Assembly: GCA_010015655.1 (NCBI GenBank)
Contig: ML976765.1
Location: 73,084 to 137,083 of the forward strand
Reading direction: 5' to 3'
Length of the DNA: 64,000 nt
From: Bimuria novae-zelandiae CBS 107.79
Taxonomy: Eukaryota; Ascomycota; Dothideomycetes; Pleosporales; Didymosphaeriaceae
Below are positions 1 to 10,717 of this stretch, in pieces. A program made the position numbers and the translations under genes. The notes below the pieces were generated by a model. The model was not told where the DNA came from and made no database searches. It saw nothing but the letters and a program-made list of their open reading frames with translations. Position 1 is the first letter of the stretch. Every line of letters starts with the position of its first letter.

Positions 1-372
1 ACGCTGAATGAATTATCGCGATTTTTTGAAGGGTGGAGGATTTCTGCGCGGTGTCTCATATCCCCGGGTGTCTCGGAACCCCATGCGCTAGCTTAATGTT
101 TTCAAGCCAGAGGAAGGGCATGCTGACATATCCAATTGCACGTGGTGCCAACAGGATCCCTGCACGTTGGATTTACCTGGTCACTTACTCTGTGCAGACC
201 ACGCGGGACATTGGACAAGAACTTCGAGGACAGTAAGTCATTTAATGGTTGACTGTCAGGGTCATGAAGCAACACTGATAGCATCAGCACCAGATCTCCC
301 TTAGCACACCAGCAGTTCTGAATCCTATATTCATGACTTTACCATGCCATCATATACGTTTTCTCTGCGACA
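1..372. other. Intergenic, no gene seen
   Basis: I see no coding region with recognisable family motifs. The stretch has normal GC content and no AT-rich transposon signature. It is the 3' flank of the minus-strand flavoprotein gene that follows. Confidence 0.5.
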
Positions 373-1634
373 CTACATCTCAAACTCATCGCCCGCATGC
401 GTAACATCACCCGGTTGATTCATCCTCGCCCAAATCTTCTTCAACGCGTCCACGTCGTCCGCTCCATCTCGCTTCTCCGCCGCCGCAATCTGCGCGAACG
501 AGTTCTCGCGCTCAATTTGCACTACCACAACGTTAACAAGCCGCTCTATCATCAATAGCAAAGATCTATACACTCACCATGCAAAAACACCGCTGTCCTC
601 TTCCCCGAGAAAAACGCATGCGGCACATTCGTCACATTATCCGAATTCGCATCGCCAATCGCAAAGATCCCCGGAACATTCGTCACCAGCCCCGCTGCAT
701 TATCAGCCGCGAGCTTCGTCCCATAGAGCGCGACACCTGCCTCTACTCCCACGCTAGACCGCTGCGTGGACGGAAAATCCGCGAAAAACGCATTCCGCAG
801 CACCGCATCTTTCCCATCTTCGAACTCTACCCTGAACAAATCATGCTCCGGGTATGTTGGCAGACTCGGATCTGCCCCCTCCGTCGCGCCGTCTCTCAGC
901 CTCGTTATCCCCGCCAGCGTGCGGTTCTCAATCCGCACATTCTGCACCTCGAGATACTTTTCCCAGCCTGCGAACTTGGCGGTCGTGGCAGCGCGGTTGG
1001 CGGGCGTATCGGTGCCGTTGACGAAGAGTATGATGTCGGTGTTTAGGGAGAGGATCTCCCGCACGGAGGTCACGGCACTGTCGAGCCGCGCGAGGATACC
1101 GAGGGATTGGTCTGCGTGCTCGTGCCCGTCGCACCATGGACACCAGTATATCCCCTTTCCCCAGTTCTCCTGTATGCCCGGGGTGGTCGGGAGGATATCC
1201 CGCATCCCCGTCGCCAATACAACCTTCCTCGCCGTGAACGACACACTCGCGTTACCGGGATAATCGGCCTGCACGGTGAAGATGGTATTGTTTTTCTGCA
1301 CCTGGGGAAGGATGGCAGTCACGCTCCCGTTCACCAGCGCTACGCTGCTGTACTGGCTTATTTGCCGGCGCGCGGCGTACCGCAGCCAGGCGGGCGTTAC
1401 CCCGTCGAAGCCTGCGATGTCGTGCGCGTGCCGCGTTGGGTCGTTGCGGTACGAACCCGAGTCGAGCAGGAGCACGTTGCGGCGCACGCGGGCGAGGCCG
1501 CTGGCTGCGGCAAGGCCGCTGGGGCCGCCGCCGACGATGATGGCGTCGTAGTCTGCGCGGACGGCGGGGGCGAGGAGGGGGGAGGCGTGGGTGTGTGGGA
1601 GGAGGGTGAGGAGGAATAAGATGAGGGGGAGCAT
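373..1634 (-). CDS. Secreted thioredoxin-reductase-like FAD oxidoreductase
   Basis: Two exons: 1634-578 and 521-373, giving 401 aa. The 56-nt intron 577-522 has a GTGAGTG donor, a TTAAC-like branch and a TAG acceptor. Visible motifs are an N-terminal hydrophobic signal-like stretch (residues 1-17), the dinucleotide-binding GGGPSG at 35-40, a redox-active CPWC (Cys165/Cys168) and the second FAD-contact segment GIFAIGDAN near 322-330. Several N-x-S/T sequons fit export. This is the architecture of the class II pyridine-nucleotide disulfide oxidoreductases that include thioredoxin reductase and GliT-like dithiol oxidases. The substrate cannot be read from sequence, and no thioredoxin or secondary-metabolite cluster lies next to it. 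The signal peptide is the odd part, because most family members are cytosolic. The start is the only in-frame ATG that includes the hydrophobic N-terminus. Confidence 0.85.
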
Positions 1635-2806
1635 TGTGGGAGATTGCAGAGGGGAGTGGACGGTGGGTTTCCGCTAATTGGGATTATATTGAGTGAGTCT
1701 ATAAGGGAAGGGTTATATAAAGCAGGCAGTATGGATGAAGGTGCACCACTCTCTCACAGCCCCGAGGCCATTACACGGGAGATCGCCGCGGAGATTGTCC
1801 TCCCCTTTTCTCCTCACCATATCCATAACATCGGGTTCGAAAACAAATACACCGTGCCCAAAAGGGCATGTAGATCTTCGCAAATGTAGACGCGAATCCC
1901 AGTGCCCTGCGCGGGAATGTCCGATGACGCAATGACATCCTGGTAATACGTTACGCGGGCGCAGCGTGTGACGGAGATCGCTGGATATGGGCCCGTACGG
2001 GAACTAGGTTGCTGGGCAAGCAGAGAAAGTCGAAGGTAATAAGAGTGAAATTTATAGGCGGGGTTCGGCGATGACGTTGTAGGTGGTTGACGGGAGTGGG
2101 GTGTAGGTGGTTGATGGAATGGGGTGTTTTCTGTACTGGGGGTACGGAGAGGGAGAGGATATGGGAATAAAGAGAAAGAGTTTGTTCACAGAGCGATTAG
2201 GTTAAGAACAGTTTCTTGCTATAGACCAGGAGATGTAGCAGTAGTGGATGCGAGTTGGATGGTACTCGCATGTACGGTTTCGGAGGATCGGCAGCGGTAG
2301 CGGGGTGATCTTGCAGCTGGAGCCTGGCTTTATTGATGCTAGACCAGCAACATGTGTCCGAATCGAGTAACATCTTATTACTCGGTCGTTTTCTTGGAGT
2401 ACAGAAAACGCACTGTGTCGATCTGAAGTGAAGTGCAGCGGGTGGTGCGGGGTAAGAATGCGCTAAGTCCTGTTTGGTCGACACAGGCGTGAAAAGTGGG
2501 CCCAGGGAGTAATAGCATGATGGGAGCATGCGGAGATCTCCTCTTTCCTATGAGTGTTAAAAACGCGCTTTAGTAGGTGCATATGCGCCAATCTTCTGCG
2601 GTCCTTTTACAAAATGGGCTTGTCAGCGGCAGGAAGTTGAGTTCGAAGACGATGAGATTGGCAAGCAATGATGGCTTGTGCCAAGTGGGATTAATAAATA
2701 TATACTATGAACTATTCAGCGTTTCGAAGCAAAAGCGAGGGTATATTATCGCAAGCTAGTACAACTACCATACACGCATCTCAGCCCCGTTGGCTGGGTC
2801 CTCTAT
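1635..2806. other. Intergenic, no supported gene
   Basis: Only short open frames without family motifs are present, the longest being about 110 codons on the minus strand at 2197-2529. It lies between the start of the flavoprotein gene and the 3' end of the permease gene, so it should contain the flavoprotein promoter. I could not assign any specific site. Confidence 0.5.
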
Positions 2807-4425
2807 TCAAGCCGACTTCTCGCCGACGCCCTCCGAGCTCGTCTGCGGGCTGGAAGGGTGAGACACACCCTGAAGGGAGTGCTGCTCCAGGATGCTCCAA
2901 TCACCAATCTGCTCGTCCATGAACTGGTCCAGATCAAGACCGATCATCTCGGCCTCCTCAGTAACGCGCAGGTGCATGAATGGAATGAACTTGAACGCAT
3001 AAAGAAGGATGCAGGTGACGGTAAAAGAGTAGGAAGCGATGGCGCAGATCTCGGCGAGTTGGCGACCGACCTGGACGCCCACGCCGTCGAGGGCTCCCTC
3101 GTAGATGGAGGCTCCGTCGAGAGCGGACACCCACTTCTGCGCGAAGACACCGGTGAGGAAGGAGCCGACCATGCCACCAATGCCGTGCAGCTTGAAGACA
3201 TCCATGCCTTCGTCGATGCGGAGCCACTGGTCGACGTTCTTGCAGGATGAGCAGATGGCGCCGGTGAGAAAGCCGATGAGCGCGGCGATCCAGACGGAAA
3301 CGAAACCAGCGGCGGGCGTGATGCCGACGAGACCAGCGATGGCGCCTGAGCATGCACCGACCAGGGAGAATTTTCCCCTGCTGCGGATGTAGTCGACGAG
3401 CACCCAGCCGAGGACGCCAAAGGAGGCGGCAGTGTTGGTGTTGAAAGCAGCCATCATCGAGCGAACAGAGGCGTTGAGTGCGGAGCCACCGTTGAAGCCG
3501 AACCAGCCGAACCAGATGAAGACGGTGCCGATGAAAACGAGCGTGGTGTTGTGGGGCTTGCCGTGGAGCTTCTCGCCCTTGTGGACGCGCTTTCCGAGGA
3601 CGAAAGCATAGGCGAGAGCGGACCTGTTCTGATCAGCACATGCTCTCTTCCGAGATTAAATGGATAGGGCACTCACCAGCCGCTTGCAATATGGACAGGG
3701 CCTCCACCGGCAAAGTCAAGGGAGGGGAGATTGTACAACCATCCGTTGGCGTTCCAGGTCCAGCAAGCGATTGGGCAGTACACTATGGTCGCCCAGCAGA
3801 AGGAGAAGATAAGGGAAGGCAGGATACGTCCGCGTTCGAAGCTACCACCCGAGACGAGGACCACAGTGCAGACACAGAACAGCATCTGGTAGAGGCAGAA
3901 AACGATCTCAGGGAGCAGAACCGAGCCCGGTGAGGGAGCTGCAACGACGTTCTTCAGGCCGAAGTTCGCGAGGTCACCGATGAAAGCGTTTGCCGTGCGA
4001 GAGTACGCGAGCGAATATCCCCAGAACATCCATTGGAAACAGACTCTGTGCTCGATCAGTTACTGAACTGTATGTGCTGTTATGACATGTTCACTTACAC
4101 TCCAGCGACGGCAAAGGACTGGAAAAGGAGCGAGAGTGACGACCTGCGGCGCGCAAGACCACTGTACAAGAAACCGATACCGGGGATGATGAGCCAGACT
4201 AGGAACGCGCACACCATCAGGTACACGTAGTGGAATTCGAGACCGGCATATTGGGCATTGACATCTTCCTCGAGGGAGTTTCCTCCATTCGGCTTGCTCT
4301 CGTTGAACTCAGGCTGTGGGATGGTCAGTGAAACCGTGGGCAGTAAGCTAACCGAGGCAAGCTCACGTCCGCCGATCTCGCGGTGAGAGGAAAGAAATAT
4401 AGCTCACAGGGGTAGGGGCAGACAT
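2807..4425 (-). CDS. Ammonium permease, Mep/Amt family
   Basis: Four exons: 4425-4408, 4313-4099, 4045-3677 and 3623-2807, giving 472 aa. The introns are 94, 53 and 53 nt, and all junctions keep frame. The Amt signature DFAGGGPVH is at residues 188-196. The pore twin histidines are visible as His196 and His347 (in KLHGIGG). WFGFNGGSAL and the many hydrophobic segments fit the 11-helix plasma-membrane fold, and the length is normal for fungal Mep proteins. It imports ammonium as a nitrogen source. The hydrophilic C-terminus resembles the regulatory cytosolic tail of Mep proteins. The first coding exon is only six codons, so the start is less secure than the rest. GATA motifs lie just upstream (separate entry). 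Which Mep paralogue (transport or sensing) cannot be decided from sequence. Confidence 0.93.
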
Positions 4426-4441
4426 CTTGTCAAGATCTCTA

Positions 4442-4671
4442 TTATCTACTCAAGTCTCGACCTTGTTCTCCAGGAACCCGTAATCGCCCTGTCTATATGA
4501 GCAGCAGACCTGGCACCCTCGTGCAGGGGGGGCACAGTCCTTCCTATATACCATGCCGGAATACACCTTACCACGCGGGACCGTCAATTTCCCAAGCCCC
4601 AAGACTTAGCCCTGTAGTCTTATTATCTCAACTCTTTGATTACGCCGCCGGGCCTCCTTGGCAAAAGATAA
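4442..4671 (-). promoter_or_regulatory. GATA-motif cluster upstream of ammonium permease
   Basis: Three AGATAA/TTATCT hexamers occur at 4442-4447, 4623-4628 (minus-strand AGATAA) and 4666-4671 (plus strand), within 250 bp of the permease ATG. HGATAR is the recognition sequence of AreA/NIT2 GATA factors that activate ammonium permeases under nitrogen limitation. The motifs are short and common, so functional use is an inference. Confidence 0.45.
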
Positions 4672-6843
4672 CGGCCGTGCGAACTGCCACTGTCGCATTT
4701 TCCATACGCCTTGGGAACCCATGCCGAGGTCTCGGCGGAACAAAGGCCGAATTAAAGACCATCTGGTAGCGAAGAGCGCGCATATACGGACCCGGAACCA
4801 CCGTGCAGCACCATTCACGCGCTGCTGCAGGACCACGGCGCAGGTTCCACGGCACACAATTCATCTCTCGCGGGCGGAAACCCTGGTGTTGATGATAAGG
4901 GAACGGGTGCTAAGCCCGGCTAAGTCCTCCGCTAAGCGAGTGATAACGGCAGGCAAACCCATGTGTCAGACACGTTTGCCCCGTTCAAGCCACGCCCGGC
5001 GTTGCGTCGAGTGTCTATCAGTTCCCTTTACAGCACAAAACGTATTGTTTCTGGCGACGTTGATACCAGCAAGTGGCCTGCGTATATGATTCGCGATATT
5101 GGGTGCCGCGTAGCCGGGTGTCGGGGCACGTGGGGGGACGCCACACCCAGCGCCCGCTCCGTAGGATCAGGGACCTGCAGGGCTGGACGGACGACGTGTG
5201 ATAATTGTTCTTTTGCAAACGTCTCGGACGAGATACGTGCATCCGAATTACGGCATGAAAATCTTCGTCGGGCGCAGTTTGAAGATTTCCATAAGATACG
5301 CTGTGTGCTAGGCTTCCAGGCCGCCGTTGCCCTGGGCTTGGAAAATGTTGGAATGGTACAGTTTCATGCCGCTGTGATATCGCAGGTCAGTGAGACGCAG
5401 GAACCAGCTCAGCTGAGGCGTTCCACGAGCACTGGGTTGTATTGGAAACTGGAGACAATAGAGACTGATGCGTAAATAGTAGTTTCTTCCAATGTAGCAA
5501 TAGTGGCGTGGATTGGCTGTGCAGGTCACACGTCGTTGCATCCGTCTTCCCGAAGGCGCCCAACGTACACGTGATATTCACTTCACCTCACGTAAGATTT
5601 CGTGCAAGCCATTTATACAGTCGTGCACTACCGTTGCGAAACTACCTAGACGCTCGGTCTCCAATAAATCATGTTTCTATAATAACAAATAACATGATAG
5701 TCGCAACAGGCCTCAATAAAACCCGTCAGCATAAGCGCTCAGCGCTTTGCAGGCGTCTGGCTTGATCGAATAGACCCTTCATATCTTGCCGGCTGCGTTG
5801 GCGATGCCAAGGTAACTCCATTCTCCCGGTACTCTGGCAAAGCAACTTCACCGCAACACGACGCATGAGAGTAGTAGCAAATCGTACCACAGTAGCAGCA
5901 GTAAAATGGTCGTCAAACGGTGTGAGAGCAACAGGAGACAAACGCAATTGACACGTCTTCTTATAACAGCTGCAACCTATCATGTTTGGCAATTCAATCG
6001 ATCAGGCATGCGGTGAGAATAAGTTAAGACTATTGTTGCTCGAGTGCATATTAGTATGGTAGGTCTGGGTGCGAAAACGTGGACTGCCGAGTGGATCGGC
6101 GCGCGCTCGCAAGATTGTTATATATGGTAAGTAGCCAAGTCTCGGGAAAGAAGTGCTGCAGACGATCTGAGCTTCTGTGCTCGAAAGCTCGTGTTGATAC
6201 ATTGAAAATGGTTGGAGAATAACTTATCAGGCGCCCACGACTAAGACAAGAGGCTTCAAATTCATTCTTTGCAAAATTATAGAATCGTTTGCCTTGGCTT
6301 AATGCGTGGAAACCAAAATACGGTAGTGGGAATAATATAAGCTTGCCTTTACCGCTTAAAAAGGCACTAGTTACTCGGGTGCGAACGAGCAGAAAAATGC
6401 TACGGGTGGGTACATTGGGCCGGGGAGGAAGTATGGGTCGGTGTACGCTTACGAAGTAAATATAAGCGCGGGCCAGAGAGCGAGCGAGTAGGCGGGAGTT
6501 GCGCTGTATGGTTGTGGAAGTCTTGCTTATTTATTAACCTTAGTTCGTTGCATTCGGTCCTTGCTGGGTCTTATCACTGTTGTTTCTAATATCAAAATTA
6601 ACGTCGCGCGGTACCTACAAAGTGCGATATTCTATACGTTCATCCAGCTGTCCTGGAATTAATGCCTAGTGGACCCAACTTAGACTGCGCAAGCATTTTT
6701 TCGAGGAGCAAGCACTAGACAATACTGTCTTTGGAGACACAAGGTCGAATCATCGTCCAATATAGGAATTTAGAGCTTAGGTATAAATCTTCAGCATCAT
6801 CCTTGTGTGACGTCCCGACTCTTGTCTTCATACTTTGGTTTAG
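4672..6843. other. Intergenic, no supported gene
   Basis: Several open frames of up to 170 codons exist (for example 4963-5475 on the plus strand), but none shows a recognisable domain, an intron pattern or consistent composition. GC content declines and becomes mixed after about 5.6 kb. No terminal repeats or target duplications were found. Confidence 0.4.
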
Positions 6844-7254
6844 CGTTGCTTAATATTTTCTAAGGCATCAAGGAGGAGTCATAGTTTCGGTCTGAAGTAT
6901 CTTCGGAACCCATTCAGCCTCAAAAACCTGAAAGGCCTTCATATCGGCATGACGCTGCTCGGTCACGTGGTCATGGAGTTGAATCCCGAAAATTCCCGAT
7001 GGTCGTACCTCAATCGAGACCTTCCTTCCGGCAATCTTTGAGCATTACGTGCTTTGTTCCAGAATCTAGTTGATCATGCTGGTGTGAAGTCGTTGAATGG
7101 TCCAGGTGCGGCTGAACACGAAGAGCCGCCGCTTGAAGATGCCCTTTTTAGTCAAGGGCGGCGCGCCCTTGGGTGCCACTGTGACGATGCAGCACAACCG
7201 TTCTATTTTCGCGACTGCGCGAAACGTTCCGTAGACTCACACTTGCAGGCTTAA
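6844..7254 (+). pseudogene. Possible decayed open frame, one internal stop
   Basis: One reading frame stays open from 6844 to the stop at 7252-7254, interrupted only by a TGA at 7039-7041. It covers about 136 codons of ordinary composition. The TGA could be a mutated CGA. I do not recognise a family, and no ATG is obvious at the 5' end. It lies 150 bp upstream of the alpha/beta hydrolase in the same orientation and could be a relic of a neighbouring gene or a chance frame. Confidence 0.25.
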
Positions 7255-7407
7255 CGCATATTTACAGTCGCTGCTTCCACAATTGTTAAGGATTGCCATA
7301 CACACTTTGAACAGGTAGCTAAAGCGCTGTGTGTTAGCTATTTCCCCACTCTGCAAATTTGTTTCAATAGCGGACACTCTACTAAAGTTCTACTTACCGG
7401 GTCGAAT

Positions 7408-8572
7408 ATGGTGTTCGGACCTTTCGTGCTCCAATGGGCCCCACCTTCACCGAATCCTCCTGCACCCACCCCTCTGCCCGACGGCATAACACGCTCCTCC
7501 ATCCACACGCAGTCCGGCCCACTCGAACTTCTCACTGGGTTACCCAAAACTGCCTCCGATGATGCAAAACCTCCCTTATTCTTCGCGCATGGCGGTTTTG
7601 GTTGCGCGGAAGTATGGCTTGAGTACATGCAATATTTTTCCGCGCGCGGCTATCCTTGCTACGCAATCAGCTATCGAGGCCATGGCAAGAGCTGGTCCCC
7701 GTGCCTTCCGACCTTGTACTTCACCACTCGCCATACAATGGCGGAAGACCTGGCGGCTGGTGTGCGGTACGTTGAGGCTGCGGAGAGTGCTCGGAGAGGT
7801 GCTTCTTCGACGACGCGAGTTGTGCTGGTAGCACATTCGGCTGGTGGTGCACTGTCGCAGTATGCGTTGAGCAGGAAGATGATTCAGGTGCAAGGGTTTT
7901 GTATGCTGGCAGCAGTACCGGGCTTCGGATCGTAAGTAACACCTACACATTACCTGCTCGGTTCGATGATGCTTTGGCAACTGGACAAGGCTGATACAAA
8001 TTAGATGGTCATGCTACAAGCACTGGGCTCTGACCGCACCAATACACTTCCCCTATCGTGGCTTCCACCCACGTTATGTCCTTGCGACAGTTCCCCAGAT
8101 CCACGAAGCATTTTTCACGGCTGAGACACCCATTGCGCATGTCCAGCGATTTGCGTCGCTTCTATCGGCGTATGAGTCGATGCTTTGGCCAGTCCAAGCC
8201 CTCTTCGCATTCGTGACTGGTCCAGACGTACTTTCTTCCATTACCGGCTGGGGACGGCCTTCAAGAGCCACTGAGTCTTCTCAAAAAGAAGATGCTTCTT
8301 CCGAACCAAGTGAGCGTCTACTTGTTCTGGCAGCAGAGAAAGATGTCTTGTGCACGCCTTCTGTTCTGGAGGACGCAGCACAGCGCTATAGCCTGGCGTA
8401 CAAAAATATGGTGAGCAGTGGTGAGATAAAGGGTGTGGTTTCGACGCAGCGAGAGATAAGGGATAATGGAGTGCGGTTCAGGGTAGTGAAAGGGCTGGCA
8501 CATCATCTGCAGAACCACGAGGAATGGGAGAAAGGCGCCGATGAAGTGAGAAGATGGTTGGAGCAGCTTTAA
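7408..8572 (+). CDS. Alpha/beta hydrolase fold protein
   Basis: Two exons, 7408-7931 and 8005-8572 (73-nt intron, GTAAGT donor, TTAG acceptor), encode 363 aa. An HGGFG oxyanion-hole motif lies at residues 61-65. The nucleophile elbow is VAHSAGG with Ser144. The ISYRGHGKS strand-turn segment is at 87-95. Near the C-terminus LAAEKDVL offers the acidic residue, and the paired His in LAHHLQNH offers the catalytic histidine. Family members are esterases, lipases, epoxide hydrolases or dehalogenases; the elbow fits esterase or lipase chemistry, but the substrate is unknown. No signal peptide is evident, so it is probably intracellular. No biosynthetic genes adjoin it. The start is the first ATG of the frame. 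Confidence 0.85.
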
Positions 8573-8962
8573 CGGGCTTCTTCAAACGATGGATGGCGTG
8601 GAAGTAAGTTGCTTTTCTCTGACCGGAGAGATTAGCAAAGTTGTGTAGACATCTGGGTTCTCCACTCTTTATTATTTCTGAATCACTAATCAGATTCTTC
8701 TCTCCATAAAAGCTAGATAAATGGCGGAAGGTTTCTGATACTGAATAGATTACACGTTAGCATATAATATAATCGTGTATTGGAAAAGGCCCGACCCTCT
8801 CCCACGTTTCTGGCGTGCAATCACGGAGTTGAATACTTGCGCAACGTGTTCCCAGAGCAGCTACCAATCAACGACTGATCCCAAGGAAGGTTAAACGAAT
8901 TCAGACAATGGATTTCAGTGGCCATGCGAAAAGAACGAGAGCCTCGACCGGGTTGTGCATAT
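8573..8962. other. 3' flank of hydrolase gene, no gene seen
   Basis: No open frame with family motifs. Composition drops in GC content toward the dispersed repeat copy that begins at 8963. Confidence 0.4.
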
Positions 8963-9250
8963 TCTAACGTCCCTCACTGCGTAACGAGACACTGTGTGCC
9001 GAGACAAATGAGGGGTACTTCGACTTGCAGCAACTAGAAAGCTCATGCGCACAACAAATATTACTATAATTCTACAAAAATAATCTGCTAGAGCCAATTC
9101 CGAATGTCTATAATCCCTCCTACCTAAAAATTACGTTCGCATTGTCGCCTCCGCGCCTGATTGTTACAGCACCTTGTGTTGTGTTATAACAGGCTTCCCT
9201 CCCCACAACGCCAACCTCAAGCCCTTTCTGCTCCGAATTTTTGTAGAATG
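8963..9250 (-). repeat. Dispersed duplicated unit, copy A
   Basis: Read on the minus strand, this 288-bp segment aligns along its whole length with the plus-strand segment 44288-44576, with few indels. The first half keeps one reading frame in both copies: FYKN..E, VG.VG.E.CY, IRR.G..ANVIF. The second half keeps another: RII.IF.VR.SFLVAASRSTP. No TIR, LTR or target duplication was found at its ends, and it lacks the TA-rich RIP signature of the transposons. It may be an exon of an unknown gene family or an undescribed repeat. Confidence 0.75.
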
Positions 9251-10717
9251 ACCTTGTCCGAGCCCCAGAACCTCCCTCTGGTGTTAGGAAATTATGTAAG
9301 GGATAAGATGGGTAGCAAGTAGGAATGAGAAACTGAGTTGATTGTAACAAGCTGAACAGAGAAACCGCTTAAGTAGCAGAATGTGATCAGCAACTAGTCT
9401 ACATCAGGTTGACAATATCATGTGATATCTTACTCCACTCTAACAAATTATTATCAGCCCTATGCGCGCTGCGGGGCGTGATTTCATGCAGGGCCACCCC
9501 GCGCTACTGGTACTTCCAGCGGGAAGCGAACCACCGATCCTGGTTAATGCCGCACGTCTTACCTCCCTCATGCATCTGCGGGTATTTTACCGTGGGACGT
9601 GTGGCTGTGCAGCTTGCACAAGCGCTCGGATTATGCTTAAATCTGGCTTGGGATTAGGAGCAGTGCCAAGTACCCTTAGGGCCAAGGTGCTTGTCAATCC
9701 AGCCAACGCGTTTCCAGCGTCGAAACTAACCATCTTGTACATTTGGAGTCGCGGTCCAACGCGCACGATACCCACTTTGTAACGTAGAGACGTAGCATTA
9801 CCACGCCCTCGAGCTCCGACGCCTGCTGTTGTTCTCTCCGCTGACCGAACAGAAGACCTGATCAAGCCCACCACCTCCCCATGCTCCTCGACTCCACCAG
9901 CGCCCATTCCTAGACCAAGCCGCAGCGAGCTCTAGTCTCGGCTCGGTGGAGGGGAGTACGATATGGCGGGAAGGATATAAGACAAGATAGAGCGCGGTGG
10001 GCCTAGAAATGGAAGCCTGCGCTTCGGCAAGTGGGTTCAACCGAGCGTTACGCTGTCGTTGCAAGCGCATACAAAGGTGGAAAGGCACTGCATGCTTTGG
10101 TGGTACAGCTGTCGTACGGTCAAATGACCAGCGGCTCCTTACATGGGCACTGTAATCTCGAGAGCCGTAGAGAGGTGCTTCAGTTCGACCTCTGACAGTC
10201 GTGAGGAGTCTTGGATTGTTCATGTTCGTGAGGGATGAGTACTAGCAGAGCTGTGGTGGTGGCCATGCTTGGCAAGACTCTACACTATCTAGAACTGCAT
10301 ACAGTACTCTTCTTTTCAGCCATATCTACAAGCCATCGCCTCCAGTGCAAGGGCCTATCCAGAGCGGGTCGACCATCCTCCCTGGTAGCGTAACTAAGGC
10401 GTTCGTCTGCCCCAGCCAGACTCAAGTGGTAAATATTTAACTCATAATTCCGCACGTGGACATTTTATTACTTGATCTAGAGTATGCTCGAAGATTTGCT
10501 ATAGCAAATTAACGAGCTATATATTCATGCTGATCCCCGGTCCTCACTAATCCGGCATACATTCTCCTCTTGATCCTCTAAAATAGAGATTAAAGAAATA
10601 ATAAATTATTTAGAAAGCTCCTAGAGCTTAAACATTAACTTTTAGAAGTTATAGTTACTCTAGGTGCTAGTATTTTAATTGCTAAGAAATTTGTAAATAT
10701 ATAGGCAGGCAGCAGTA
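9251..10717. other. Intergenic, becoming AT-rich toward the HET gene
   Basis: No supported gene. Open frames of 80-140 codons at 9409-9782 and 9798-10223 have no recognisable domain. From about 10.43 kb the composition turns sharply AT-rich and resembles the mutated transposon sequence elsewhere, directly downstream of the HET gene's stop codon. A degraded mobile element fragment probably abuts the gene, but I could not classify it. Confidence 0.4.

Noticed and set aside
4963..5475. 170-codon plus-strand open frame in the intergenic region
   Set aside because: No domain, no intron logic and composition unlike the recognised genes; probably chance in GC-normal sequence.
9409..9657. Frame containing VAVQLAQALGL, reminiscent of the zinc-binding dehydrogenase nucleotide fold
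   Set aside because: Only a few residues agree, the Gly-rich loop before it is missing and no other part of the family is visible nearby.
9798..10223. 141-codon minus-strand frame
   Set aside because: Arg/Ser-rich low-complexity sequence without recognisable motifs.
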